Positions 44,596-53,152 of a stretch of 64,000 nt of DNA are shown piece by piece. Location of the stretch: assembly GCA_004563275.1 (NCBI GenBank), contig SFSZ01000005.1, forward strand, positions 1 to 64,000, written 5' to 3'. How positions within the stretch are numbered: position 1 is the first letter of the stretch; the number at the start of each line of letters is the position of its first letter. Made by a program: the position numbers and the translations under genes. Source of the stretch: a bacterium. Lineage in GTDB: Bacteria > Bacillota_I > Bacilli_A > RF39 > UBA660. Below the pieces are notes generated by a model. That model did not search any database, was not told where the DNA came from, and saw only the letters and a program-made list of their open reading frames with translations.

Positions 44596-45360
44596 ATGTT
44601 AAAAATTAAAGATTTATCTGTTAAAGTTGATAAAAAAACAATATTAAAAGATTTTAATTTAGATATGAAGATAAATGAAGTACATGCCATAATGGGACCT
44701 AATGGAATTGGTAAAAGTACAATATGTAAAACAATTATGGGAGATCCTAATTATGTAGTTACTTCCGGAAGTATTACTTTTAACTCTAAAGATTTACTTA
44801 AAATGAGTGTAACAGAAAGAGCAAGAGAAGGTATATTTTTACTTTCACAAAATCCAATTGAAATACCGGGAGTAAGTAATGCGGAAATGCTTAGAATGAC
44901 ATTAAATGAAATAAGTGGAAGCAATGTATCAATATTTGAATTTAATAAAAAAATGGAACAAATATGTAAAATGTTAGATATACCTAAAAGTTTTATTCAT
45001 AGAGGAATAAATGAAGGTATGAGTGGTGGAGAAAGAAAGAAAAATGAACTTTTACATATGTGGATGCTTGAACCTAAATTTATTATATTAGATGAATTAG
45101 ATAGTGGATTAGATGTAGATTCAATAAAAATAGTTTGTCAGAATATAAATGAATATAAAAAAGAACATGATTGTTTAATTTTACTTATAACTCATCATGC
45201 AGAATTAATAAACTTATTAAATGTTACAGATGTTCATATTATAGCTGATGGTAAAATAGTTAAGTCAGGAGATATGAATTTAGCATATGATATAGAAAAA
45301 AATGGTTATAAAGAAATAACTGGGACAAATAAAGTAAGTGATAATAAAAATGAAGAATAA
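44596..45360 (+). CDS. sufC: SUF iron-sulfur assembly ATPase SufC
   Basis: The 254-residue ABC ATPase shows GPNGIGKSTI (P-loop), LLSQNPIEIPG, the signature MSGGERKKNELLHMW, LDELDSGLDVDSIK and THHAELI, all typical of SufC. It drives the SufB-C-D scaffold. The ATG at 44596 fits GGTGAT and a TAAAAT beginning 22 nt upstream; a longer reading overlaps the previous gene. The order C, short SufB/D-like, S, U follows Gram-positive sufCDSUB but lacks the final sufB. Confidence 0.93.
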   Translation: MLKIKDLSVKVDKKTILKDFNLDMKINEVHAIMGPNGIGKSTICKTIMGDPNYVVTSGSITFNSKDLLKMSVTERAREGIFLLSQNPIEIPGVSNAEMLRMTLNEISGSNVSIFEFNKKMEQICKMLDIPKSFIHRGINEGMSGGERKKNELLHMWMLEPKFIILDELDSGLDVDSIKIVCQNINEYKKEHDCLILLITHHAELINLLNVTDVHIIADGKIVKSGDMNLAYDIEKNGYKEITGTNKVSDNKNEE

Positions 45361-46018
45361 TATATTAGTAGATAATATTAGTCTTTTTGATGAGATATTA
45401 TCATTAGAAGATAAAAATATAAGTAAAATAGAAGTTAATGGAAAGTGTAAGTTAAATATATTTGATTTAGATATAGATAAATTAAATATTATAGTTAATG
45501 ATGATTCATCTTTAGATATTAATTATTTTAATAATATAAATAATAGGGAATGTTTAATAGATATTGAAGTTAAAAATAGAAGTAAATGTATATTAAATTA
45601 TAGTTATATAAGTAAAGATAAATATGATTTAAAGATTAAGACAGACTTTTTAGGAGAAGAAGCTAGTATATTAATTAATATTAGTGCTTTAAATGATGGG
45701 GGAAATACTAATATAGATGTAGATGGTTATGTTAATACAGAGAGAATAAATAACTATTTAGATGAAAATATTAGAATAATTAATATTAATGGAGGTATGG
45801 CTAGTGGTAAACCTAATATGTTTATAGATACATCTTTGGTAGTAGCTAATCATAATACAGTTATTGGTAATATTAATAAAGATGAATTATTTTATTTAAT
45901 GAGTAAAGGTTTAAGTAAAGATAAAGCTATTAAACTTATATGTGATGGTTTTATAGTTAAGACTATTTCTGATAAAGAGATGATTGTTAAAATAAAAGAA
46001 TTTTTAAATGGGAGGTGA
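45350..46018 (+). CDS. Half-length SufB/SufD-like scaffold protein
   Basis: The 222-residue protein retains a beta-helix-like core and the C-terminal family signature (HNTVIGNINKDELFYLMSKG, then AIKLICDGFI). SufD and SufB are normally 420-470 residues, so the N-terminal half is missing. It overlaps sufC by 11 bases; ATG 45350 is preferred over a GTG at 45338 because AGTGAT is spaced for it. It occupies the sufD position. Whether it replaces both SufB and SufD is an open question. Confidence 0.75.
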   Translation: MKNNILVDNISLFDEILSLEDKNISKIEVNGKCKLNIFDLDIDKLNIIVNDDSSLDINYFNNINNRECLIDIEVKNRSKCILNYSYISKDKYDLKIKTDFLGEEASILINISALNDGGNTNIDVDGYVNTERINNYLDENIRIININGGMASGKPNMFIDTSLVVANHNTVIGNINKDELFYLMSKGLSKDKAIKLICDGFIVKTISDKEMIVKIKEFLNGR

Positions 46019-46024
46019 TTTTTA

Positions 46025-47218
46025 ATGCATAGAGATGATTTTCCTATGATTAAGGATGATTTAATTTATTTAGATAATGGAGCTACTACTTTTAAGCCTA
46101 AATGTGTATTAGAGGCAATGAATGATTATTATGAAAATTATAGTGCTAATGCTCATAGAGGTGATTATTCTATTAGTTATAAAGTAGATGTTGCTTATGA
46201 AAATGCAAGAGTAAAAGTTGCAAAATTTATTAATGCTGAAATAGATGAAGTAGTATTTACTTCAGGTGCTACGGAAAGTTTAAATGTTATTGCTACTGGT
46301 TTCTTTAGTAATTTACTTGAAGAGGGAGATGAAATTATTATTAGTGATGCAGAACATGCTAGTAATGTACTTCCTTGGTTTAGACTTGCTAATAAATTAG
46401 GAGCAGTTATTAAATATGTTCCATTAGATGCTAATTTACATGTTACTTTAGAAAATATTAAATCAATAGTTACTCCTAGAAGCAAAGTTATTTCTTTAGC
46501 TGGTATTACTAATGTAGTAGGAGATGTGAGACCTATTAAAGAAATATGTAAATTTGCTCATCAAAATAATATGTTTGTGGTTTGCGATGGAGCTCAAAGT
46601 GTACCTCATACTAAAACTGATGTTAAAGATTTAGATGTAGACTTTTTAGCTTTTTCAGGACATAAGATGTGTGGACCAACTGGTGTTGGAGTTTTATATG
46701 GTAAGAAGGAATTATTAGAGTCAGTTGAACCTTTATCTTTAGGGGGAGGTATGAATGAATCTTTTGATTCAGAAAAAGAAATATATTTAAAAGAATTACC
46801 TCAAAGATTAGAAGCTGGTACTCCTAATATAGCTGGAGTTATTGGACTTGGAGCAGCCATAGATTATTTAGATAAGATTGGTATGGATACTATTAGTATT
46901 TATGAACAAAAGTTAAAGAAATATATGATGGATAAATTAGAAAAGATTCCATATATTCAAATTGTTAATGAAGAAGCTGATAGTGGAATTGTAGCTTTTA
47001 ATGTAGAGGGTATTTTTAGCCAAGATGTGGCTTATTATTTAAATAAGTATAATATATGTGTAAGAGCTGGTAATCATTGTGCTAAGATACTTAAAAAAGC
47101 TATTGGAGTTAAAAATACAATAAGGGTAAGTTTATATTTTTATAATACTAAAGAAGAAATAGATGCTTTAGTAGAATTATTAAGTGATAAAGATAAAATA
47201 TTGAAAGAAATGATATAA
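46025..47218 (+). CDS. sufS: Cysteine desulfurase SufS
   Basis: The 397-residue class V PLP enzyme supplies sulfur to the SUF scaffold through SufU. Motifs: YLDNGATTFKP, SGATESLN, CDGAQSVPH, the PLP lysine in FSGHKMCGPTG, and the catalytic cysteine in RAGNHCAKIL (usually RAGHHC, so one His is Asn). GGGAGGTGAT precedes the ATG. Its stop overlaps the sufU start. Confidence 0.92.
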   Translation: MHRDDFPMIKDDLIYLDNGATTFKPKCVLEAMNDYYENYSANAHRGDYSISYKVDVAYENARVKVAKFINAEIDEVVFTSGATESLNVIATGFFSNLLEEGDEIIISDAEHASNVLPWFRLANKLGAVIKYVPLDANLHVTLENIKSIVTPRSKVISLAGITNVVGDVRPIKEICKFAHQNNMFVVCDGAQSVPHTKTDVKDLDVDFLAFSGHKMCGPTGVGVLYGKKELLESVEPLSLGGGMNESFDSEKEIYLKELPQRLEAGTPNIAGVIGLGAAIDYLDKIGMDTISIYEQKLKKYMMDKLEKIPYIQIVNEEADSGIVAFNVEGIFSQDVAYYLNKYNICVRAGNHCAKILKKAIGVKNTIRVSLYFYNTKEEIDALVELLSDKDKILKEMI

Positions 47219-47634
47219 TGGATCCAAATTTAAGAAGAGAAATAATTTTAGATAATTATACAAATCCTTTTCATAAAGAAACTAAAGGTAGTGATTTTAA
47301 ATACGCTAATGCTAATAATGTTTCTTGCATAGATAATATTAATATATTTGTTAAATTAGATGGAGATAAAATAGTAGATGCTTATTTTGATGGAGAAGCA
47401 TGTGCAATATCAACAGCTAGTACAAGTATAATGATAAAGAAAATTATTGGAATGACTTTAGAAGAAGCTAGAACATTTACAGAAAACTTTGAAAATATGG
47501 TAAATGAAAAAGAATATGATGAAGAAGAATTAGGTGAAGCACTTGCTTTTGATGAAATATATAAACAAGAAAGTAGAAAAACTTGTGCAACACTACCATA
47601 TAAAGGTTTAATTAAAATTATTAATGAGGACTAA
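47218..47634 (+). CDS. sufU: Sulfur-transfer protein SufU
   Basis: The 138-residue IscU-like protein has the SufU zinc ligands in SCIDN, GEACAISTAS and KTCATLPYKG, and the SufU-specific insertion between the second and third cysteines. It accepts sulfur from SufS. The terminator stem includes its last codons, so the operon ends here and no sufB follows. Confidence 0.92.
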   Translation: MDPNLRREIILDNYTNPFHKETKGSDFKYANANNVSCIDNINIFVKLDGDKIVDAYFDGEACAISTASTSIMIKKIIGMTLEEARTFTENFENMVNEKEYDEEELGEALAFDEIYKQESRKTCATLPYKGLIKIINED

Positions 47635-47648
47635 AAAGTCCTTTTTTC
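47627..47648 (+). terminator. Rho-independent terminator of the suf operon
   Basis: AGGACT and AGTCCT pair around AAAA, followed by a T-run; the stem overlaps the sufU stop. Confidence 0.82.
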
Positions 47649-47653
47649 TTTGA

Positions 47654-47681
47654 TTGAAAAGGTTAGCAGATAAAATATAAT
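47654..47681 (+). promoter_or_regulatory. Candidate promoter right after the suf terminator
   Basis: TTGAAA at 47654-47659 and TATAAT at 47676-47681 with a 16-nt spacer. It would start a transcript near 47688, well before the separate uppS promoter. Confidence 0.5.
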
Positions 47682-47687
47682 ATTTGC

Positions 47688-47767
47688 TACATAATAATTA
47701 TTGTTGCATCCAAAACTACCAAGTTGGCCACTTTAATTTACTACTACAAACTTAAAGTTATCTTTTT
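47688..47767 (+). ncRNA. Candidate small structured RNA between sufU and uppS
   Basis: About 80 nt lie between a candidate promoter and a terminator-like end. Visible structures are CC..AACT-acca-AGTTGG (47710-47727) and CTTTAA/TTAAAG (47731-47757) followed by a T-run at 47763-47767. There is no convincing coding frame. The RNA class is not recognised; it could be an sRNA or a leader remnant. Confidence 0.35.
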
Positions 47768-47773
47768 AATTGT

Positions 47774-47802
47774 TTGCATTTATGGGGAAATCATATTATA
47801 AT
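47774..47802 (+). promoter_or_regulatory. Promoter of uppS-cdsA-rseP
   Basis: TTGCAT at 47774-47779 and TATAAT at 47797-47802 are 17 nt apart; the -10 begins 23 nt before the uppS ATG, with GGGTGA between. Confidence 0.8.
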
Positions 47803-47819
47803 TGTTTTAGGGTGAAAAT

Positions 47820-48503
47820 ATGAATGATGTAAAAATTCCAAAGCATGTTGGTATTATCATGGATGGTAATCGTAGATGGGCTAAAGAAAAAGGTAAGAAG
47901 TCTATTGATGGTCATTTAGCTGGTGCTAACAGGATTATGGATTTAGCTAAATATGTTTTTAAAAAGGGTGTTGATTATTTAAGTATATATGCTTTTTCAA
48001 CTGAGAATTTTGGTAGAAGTGAAGAAGAGGTTACTTATTTAATGGGGCTTATTATTAAGTTTTTTAATGAAAGATCTAAGGAACTTGATGAAAATAATAT
48101 TAAGATTGTTTTTTCAGGTAAGAAGGAGCCTTTATCTGATAAAGTTTATGCTTGTATAACTAATGTTGTAGAGATGACTAAGAATAATACTGGTGGAGTT
48201 TTAAATGTTTGTTTAAACTATGGTAGTAGAAGTGAGATTGTTGATGCATGCAATAAGATGATTAAAGATGGAGTAACAATTTCAGAAGAAAATTTTGGTC
48301 AATATTTATATCAAGATTTACCTGATTTAGATTTTGTTATTAGAACTAGTGGTGAGATGAGATTATCTAACTTTATGTTATGGCAAGCTAGTTATGCAGA
48401 ATTATATTTTCCGAAGGTTTATTTTCCTGATTTTGATAATAATGAGTTTGATAAAGCTTTAGAAGAGTATAATAATAGAAATAGAAGGTTTGGTGGTAAT
48501 TAA
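47820..48503 (+). CDS. uppS: Undecaprenyl (polyprenyl) diphosphate synthase
   Basis: The 227-residue cis-prenyltransferase makes the lipid carrier for wall synthesis. Signatures: HVGIIMDGNRRWAKEKGK, HLAGANR, YAFSTENFGR, VIRTSGEMRLSNFMLWQ and AELYFP. Its stop overlaps the cdsA start, in the conserved uppS-cdsA-rseP order. Confidence 0.94.
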   Translation: MNDVKIPKHVGIIMDGNRRWAKEKGKKSIDGHLAGANRIMDLAKYVFKKGVDYLSIYAFSTENFGRSEEEVTYLMGLIIKFFNERSKELDENNIKIVFSGKKEPLSDKVYACITNVVEMTKNNTGGVLNVCLNYGSRSEIVDACNKMIKDGVTISEENFGQYLYQDLPDLDFVIRTSGEMRLSNFMLWQASYAELYFPKVYFPDFDNNEFDKALEEYNNRNRRFGGN

Positions 48504-49288
48504 TGAAGAAGAGAGTTATTAGTGCGGCTGTACTTCTTGCAATAATTATTCCTTTAATTATTATTGGGAAGATTCCTTTTGCTTTAGCAGTTGGAGTTAT
48601 AGGTGTATTTGCTTATAAAGAGATTATGGATTTAAATAAATATCCATTAATGGTTAAGGTTTTAGGAATTATTTCATTAATAAGTATTGTTTATAGTAAT
48701 TTTGATTCGAAGATGATTAATTTTGGATTAGATTTTAAGATTATTAGTATTAGTTTCTTACTTTTATTTATTCCAGTTATTTTTTATCAAGTTAATAATA
48801 AATATACGGTCGATGATGCATTTAGATTATTTGGATTTTTATTTTTAATTGGAGTTAGTTTAAATTATTTTATTATTATTAGAGATATGGATTTAAAATA
48901 TTTTATTTTAATGCTTTTAACTCCAATACTTACTGATACTTTTGCTTATATTGGTGGGTCTTTAATAGGTAAACATAAGGTTACTAAATTAAGTCCTCAT
49001 AAGTCTTGGGAAGGTTATATTATTGGTTCTTTAATGGGTACTTTTATTATGACGATGTATTATGTAACTGTTATTGGTAGTCAATCTAATATATTTATTG
49101 TTATTGGCATAATATTATTGATGACTATTGTTGGTCAAATTGGAGATTTATTCTTTAGTGCAATTAAGAGACATTATGATATTAAGGATTTTAGTAATTT
49201 AATTCCTGGTCATGGTGGTATTTTAGATAGACTAGATAGTTTAAGTTTTGTAGCTATTGTATTTATAATATTTATGAGTTATTTATAG
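48503..49288 (+). CDS. cdsA: Phosphatidate cytidylyltransferase
   Basis: The 261-residue polytopic enzyme makes CDP-diacylglycerol, the substrate of the CDP-alcohol transferase at 23121. The family C-terminal signature is present: SPHKSWEGYIIGS and GQIGDLFFSAIKR followed by PGHGGILDRLDSL. Coupled to uppS (TAATG). Confidence 0.93.
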   Translation: MKKRVISAAVLLAIIIPLIIIGKIPFALAVGVIGVFAYKEIMDLNKYPLMVKVLGIISLISIVYSNFDSKMINFGLDFKIISISFLLLFIPVIFYQVNNKYTVDDAFRLFGFLFLIGVSLNYFIIIRDMDLKYFILMLLTPILTDTFAYIGGSLIGKHKVTKLSPHKSWEGYIIGSLMGTFIMTMYYVTVIGSQSNIFIVIGIILLMTIVGQIGDLFFSAIKRHYDIKDFSNLIPGHGGILDRLDSLSFVAIVFIIFMSYL

Positions 49289-49297
49289 GAGGATGAG

Positions 49298-50353
49298 ATG
49301 CTTACATTATTATATTTAATATTAATTCTTGGACTTTTAATATTCGTTCATGAATTTGGTCATTTTATAGCAGCTAAGAGTATTGGAGTATATGTATCTG
49401 AATTTGCTTTAGGTATGGGTCCAAAGATTTTTAGTTTTAAGAGAAAGAAACATAATGATCCAACTGAGTATTCTTTAAGATTATTTCCAATTGGTGGTTT
49501 TTGTGCCATGGCTGGAGAAGTTGATGAAGATAATAAGGAATTAAAACTTAAGAAAAGTCAATATATGTGTAATAGAAGTAAATGGGAAAGAGTACTTATT
49601 TTAGTTGCTGGGGTAACTATGAATATATTACTTGCAATTGTACTTTTATTCTTACAAGCTATTATTTGGGGAACTAGTGAACAAAAATCTGTAGTTGGTT
49701 ATGTTCCAGAAGGTTATCCGGTAGCTAAAGCTGGCATTGAAGTTGGCGATAAGATTATAGGTATTAATGGTTATAGAGTTAATACTTGGGATAAACTTAC
49801 TTTAGTTCTTAATTTAAAGAATAAAAATGATAGTTATGAATTTAAAGTAGAGAAAAAAGATGGTAGTGTTAAAACTTATGATATTAAACCAGTTAAAGAA
49901 AAGAATGCAGATGGACAAGAAGTTACTGTATTTGGAGTAGGTGCTGGTAATAAGGTTTATACAGGATTTGGTAATGCGATTAAATATGCTTTTACTAAGT
50001 TAGGTTCTATTGTATCTACTATGTGGTTAATTATAATTAATTTATTTACTGGTAAACTTGGTATGAGTAATTTATCTGGTCCAGTTGGAATGTATACGAT
50101 TGTCGAAAGTGCAAAGAGTGCTTGGGTAAATATTGTTTATTTAACTGCTTATTTAAGTATTAATTTAGCGGTTATTAATATTATTCCATTCCCAGCTTTT
50201 GATGGTGGTAGAGTATTATTTGTAGCAATTGAAGCTATTAAAGGTAGTAAGGTTGATCCTAAGGTTGAGAATATGTTTCATACGGTTGGTTTCTTCTTAT
50301 TAATGCTTTTAATGGTTTATATAACTATTAATGATATTATTAGGATAGCTTAG
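49298..50353 (+). CDS. rseP: Site-2 protease RseP/RasP
   Basis: The 351-residue intramembrane zinc protease has HEFGHFIAAK (zinc HExxH) in the first helix, a PDZ domain (about 115-205; AGIEVGDKIIGINGYRV) and the second metal motif PFPAFDGGRVLF. It trims membrane-anchored anti-sigma factors and signal peptides. It is coupled to cdsA with an AGGAGG ribosome site. A terminator follows, separating it from the thrS leader. Confidence 0.93.
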   Translation: MLTLLYLILILGLLIFVHEFGHFIAAKSIGVYVSEFALGMGPKIFSFKRKKHNDPTEYSLRLFPIGGFCAMAGEVDEDNKELKLKKSQYMCNRSKWERVLILVAGVTMNILLAIVLLFLQAIIWGTSEQKSVVGYVPEGYPVAKAGIEVGDKIIGINGYRVNTWDKLTLVLNLKNKNDSYEFKVEKKDGSVKTYDIKPVKEKNADGQEVTVFGVGAGNKVYTGFGNAIKYAFTKLGSIVSTMWLIIINLFTGKLGMSNLSGPVGMYTIVESAKSAWVNIVYLTAYLSINLAVINIIPFPAFDGGRVLFVAIEAIKGSKVDPKVENMFHTVGFFLLMLLMVYITINDIIRIA

Positions 50354-50376
50354 ACTTCTTAGGAAGTCTTTTTTTT
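50353..50376 (+). terminator. Rho-independent terminator
   Basis: GACTTC and GAAGTC pair around TTAG, followed by eight T residues, directly after rseP. Confidence 0.85.
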
Positions 50377-50389
50377 CTTGAGTTATCAT

Positions 50390-50592
50390 TAGGAAGAAAT
50401 CAGAGAAGAAGGACATGACTTATAAGATAGTCTTTTAAGAGAGTTAACGGTTGGTGAGAGTTAATAAGATGCTTATTGGTTACTACCTTTAGAGTGATAT
50501 AATAATATCCGTAAGTTTGCGTTAAAAACATAAAAGTGAATTAAAAGGATGGTACCGTCGAAAGACGCCTTAGGTATCATTCTTTTTTTTAG
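50390..50592 (+). promoter_or_regulatory. T-box leader of thrS
   Basis: Stem I landmarks are AGAGAG (50438-50443) and GGTTGGTGAGAG (50449-50460). ACTACC at 50482-50487 offers a threonine specifier codon (ACU or ACC). The conserved T-box AAAGGATGGTACCG lies at 50544-50557. The competing terminator pairs GGATGGTACC (50547-50556) with GGTATCATTC (50573-50582), ending in eight T residues, with an inner GTC-GAAA-GAC hairpin. Uncharged tRNA-Thr would stabilise the antiterminator and raise thrS expression. The promoter for this leader is not evident. Confidence 0.88.
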
Positions 50593-50601
50593 GAGGAATT
50601 T

Positions 50602-52371
50602 ATGATTAATATTAAAGAAAATGATGATTTAAGTAGATTAAATCATAGTTGTGCTCATTTACTTGCACAAGCTGTAAAACATTTATATCCAAATGCGAAG
50701 TTTTGGGTAGGACCTGTAGTTGAAGAGGGATTCTATTATGATATTGATTTAGGAGATAAAACTTTAACTATGGATGATATTCCAGCTATTGAAAAAGAAA
50801 TGAAAAAGGTAGCTAAGGATGGAAAGAGAATTGTTAGACATGAGATATCTAAAGCAGAAGCATTAGATATGTTTAAGGATGATCCATATAAGATTGATTT
50901 AATTAGTAGAATGGATGAAGACAATACTGTTATTAGTATGTATACTCAAGGTGATTTTACTGATTTATGTAGAGGTCCTCATGTTGAAACTGTTAAAGAA
51001 CTAAAACATTTTAAATTACTTAAGGTAAGTGGTGCTTATTGGAAGGGTGACTCTAATAATAAGATGCTTCAAAGAATTTATGGTGTTTGTTTTCCAACTG
51101 AAGAAGAGTTAGAGGCTTATTTACAAGAACTTGCTGATGCTCAAGAAAGAGATCATCGTAAGATTGGTAAAGATTTAGAGTTGTTTATGTCTGATGATTT
51201 AGTTGGTAGAGGTCTTCCAATGTTTTTACCTAATGGTTATATTGTTTGGCAAGAGCTTGAAAACTATATTAAAGAGAAAGAGAGAAAACTTGGCTATTTA
51301 CATGTTTTAACTCCGTGTGTAGGTAATGTTGAATTATATAAGACTAGTGGTCACTGGGATCATTATAAAGATAATATGTTTCCAGCTATGGAAGTTGATG
51401 GGGAAGCATTTGTTTTAAGACCAATGAATTGTCCTCATCATATGATGATTTATTCTAATAAGTTACATTCTTATAAGGATTTACCTATTAGAATTGGTGA
51501 GATTGCTCATGATTTTAGATATGAAGCTTCTGGTGCTGTTAAGGGGATTGAAAGAGGTAGACATTTCTGTCAAAATGATGCCCATTTATTTGTTACTCCT
51601 GAACAAATTAAGGATGAATTTAAGAGAGTTGTTGATTTGATCTTTGATGTTTATAAGGATTTTGGCATTAAGGATTATAAGTGTGTTTTATCTTTAAGAG
51701 ATCCTGAAGATAAGACTAAGTATCATCCCGATGATGAGATGTGGGATAAGGCTGAAAATGAGCTTAGAGAGGTTTTAAATGATCTTGGTATTGAATATAC
51801 TGAAGAAATAGGTGAAGCTGCTTTCTATGGTCCTAAATTAGATGTTAATGTTAAACCAGCAGTAGGTAATGAATATACTTTATCTACTTGTCAATTAGAT
51901 TTCTGTTTACCGGCTAAATTTAATTTAAAATATATTGATGAAAATGGTGAAAGAAAGACTCCAGTTGTTTTACATAGAGCTATTTTAGGTTCTTTAGATA
52001 GATTTATGGCTTATATTTTAGAGGAAACTAAGGGTGCTCTTCCAGTATGGCTTAGTCCAGTTCAAGCTAATATTATTCCAGTTAATAATGAATATCATTT
52101 AGAATACGCTAAGGAATTATTTGCTTTATTAGAAAAAGAAAATGTTAGAGTTAAATTAGATGATCGTAATGAGAAGTTAACTTATAAGATGAGAGAAAGT
52201 CAAACTAAGAAGATTCCTTATACAATTATTTTAGGTGATAAGGAAGTTAGTGCGAAAGAAGTAACTGTTAGATTACATGGTACTAATGAAAATATTACTT
52301 TAGGTAGAGATGAATTTGTTTCTAAAGTTAAAGAAGTTATTGATAATAAAAATTTAAAATATGATTTATAA
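50602..52371 (+). CDS. thrS: Threonyl-tRNA synthetase lacking the TGS domain
   Basis: The 589-residue class II synthetase starts directly at the editing domain (HSCAHLLAQAVKHLYP), then the catalytic core (RPMNCPHHMMIYSNK, GRHFCQNDAHLF, STCQLDF, HRAILGSLDRF) and the anticodon-binding domain. Usual ThrS proteins have about 60 more N-terminal residues forming a TGS domain, absent here. The start is firm: AGGAGG lies at the end of the T-box terminator, six bases before the ATG. Confidence 0.93.
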   Translation: MINIKENDDLSRLNHSCAHLLAQAVKHLYPNAKFWVGPVVEEGFYYDIDLGDKTLTMDDIPAIEKEMKKVAKDGKRIVRHEISKAEALDMFKDDPYKIDLISRMDEDNTVISMYTQGDFTDLCRGPHVETVKELKHFKLLKVSGAYWKGDSNNKMLQRIYGVCFPTEEELEAYLQELADAQERDHRKIGKDLELFMSDDLVGRGLPMFLPNGYIVWQELENYIKEKERKLGYLHVLTPCVGNVELYKTSGHWDHYKDNMFPAMEVDGEAFVLRPMNCPHHMMIYSNKLHSYKDLPIRIGEIAHDFRYEASGAVKGIERGRHFCQNDAHLFVTPEQIKDEFKRVVDLIFDVYKDFGIKDYKCVLSLRDPEDKTKYHPDDEMWDKAENELREVLNDLGIEYTEEIGEAAFYGPKLDVNVKPAVGNEYTLSTCQLDFCLPAKFNLKYIDENGERKTPVVLHRAILGSLDRFMAYILEETKGALPVWLSPVQANIIPVNNEYHLEYAKELFALLEKENVRVKLDDRNEKLTYKMRESQTKKIPYTIILGDKEVSAKEVTVRLHGTNENITLGRDEFVSKVKEVIDNKNLKYDL

Positions 52372-52416
52372 TGATTAAAAAAATAAAAGAATACTCATAA
52401 TATTGTTGGTGATAGG

Positions 52417-53070
52417 ATGGAATTATTCGCGACAGTATTTAGAACAGTATTCTTTTATTTTTTTATTACAGTTGGTTATAGAATTATGGGTAAAAGAGAA
52501 GTTGGACAATTAGGGGTTATTGATTTGATAGTATCTATTTTGATAGCTGAATTAGTAGCAATTAGTATTGAGAATATCGATAAGTCAATATTTTTAACAA
52601 TTATTCCAATTAGTGTATTAGTTTTTATTGAAGTTTTATTTGCATTTATATCTATTAAAAGTAGAAGATTTAGAAATATATTTAGTGGGAAACCTAGTAT
52701 TATAATTAATCATGGAGTAATTAATTATAAAGAGATGGTTAAACAAAGATATAGTTTAGATGATTTACTTCTTAGTTTAAGAAGTAAATCAATTAAATCA
52801 ATTGAAGATGTGGAGTATGCTTTTTTAGAGAGTAATGGTGATCTAAGTATATTTAAATATAATATTTTTAAGACTGATAGTAATTATCCAGCTCCTTTAA
52901 TAATAGATGGAATTATTCAAAATAATACTTTAAAAAATATTAAGAAGAGTAAGATGTGGTTAAATCTTTATTTAAAGAGGCAAGGATTAGATGTTAAAGA
53001 TGTTTTTTATGCTTTTTATAAAAAAAGAAAAGTTTATATAATAAAACGTAATGATGTTATTAATGTATAA
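52417..53070 (+). CDS. DUF421 (YetF-like) membrane protein
   Basis: The 217-residue protein has three N-terminal membrane helices (about 4-80) and a cytoplasmic two-part alpha/beta domain (about 85-215) matching YetF/YkjA-type proteins: GYRIMGKREVGQLG, GKPSIIINHGVIN, LDDLLLSLR. Bacillus relatives are spore-associated or of unknown role. GGTGATAGG precedes the ATG. Confidence 0.85.
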   Translation: MELFATVFRTVFFYFFITVGYRIMGKREVGQLGVIDLIVSILIAELVAISIENIDKSIFLTIIPISVLVFIEVLFAFISIKSRRFRNIFSGKPSIIINHGVINYKEMVKQRYSLDDLLLSLRSKSIKSIEDVEYAFLESNGDLSIFKYNIFKTDSNYPAPLIIDGIIQNNTLKNIKKSKMWLNLYLKRQGLDVKDVFYAFYKKRKVYIIKRNDVINV

Positions 53071-53071
53071 A

Positions 53072-53139
53072 GGTGTGTAAACTTACGTATAATTTACACC
53101 ATAAAACTAGTAAACTTTACGTTAAAGTTTTATTATAAT
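53072..53139 (+). promoter_or_regulatory. Repeat-containing promoter/operator region
   Basis: An imperfect inverted repeat GGTGTGTAAA / TTTACACC (53072-53100) is followed by a palindrome AAACTTTA-cgt-TAAAGTTT (53112-53130) that overlaps the -35/spacer of a TATAAT at 53134-53139. The related words GTAAACTTACG and GTAAACTTTACG recur 33 bp apart (three helical turns), as expected for a dimeric regulator. It lies upstream of the gene at 53153. Confidence 0.5.
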
Positions 53140-53152
53140 TATAGGTGTAGTT

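Noticed and set aside
50476..50503. Internal promoter within the thrS T-box (TTGGTT-16-TATAAT)
   Set aside because: TATAAT-like words arise often by chance in such AT-rich DNA, and the segment lies in the conserved stem I/linker part of the T-box.
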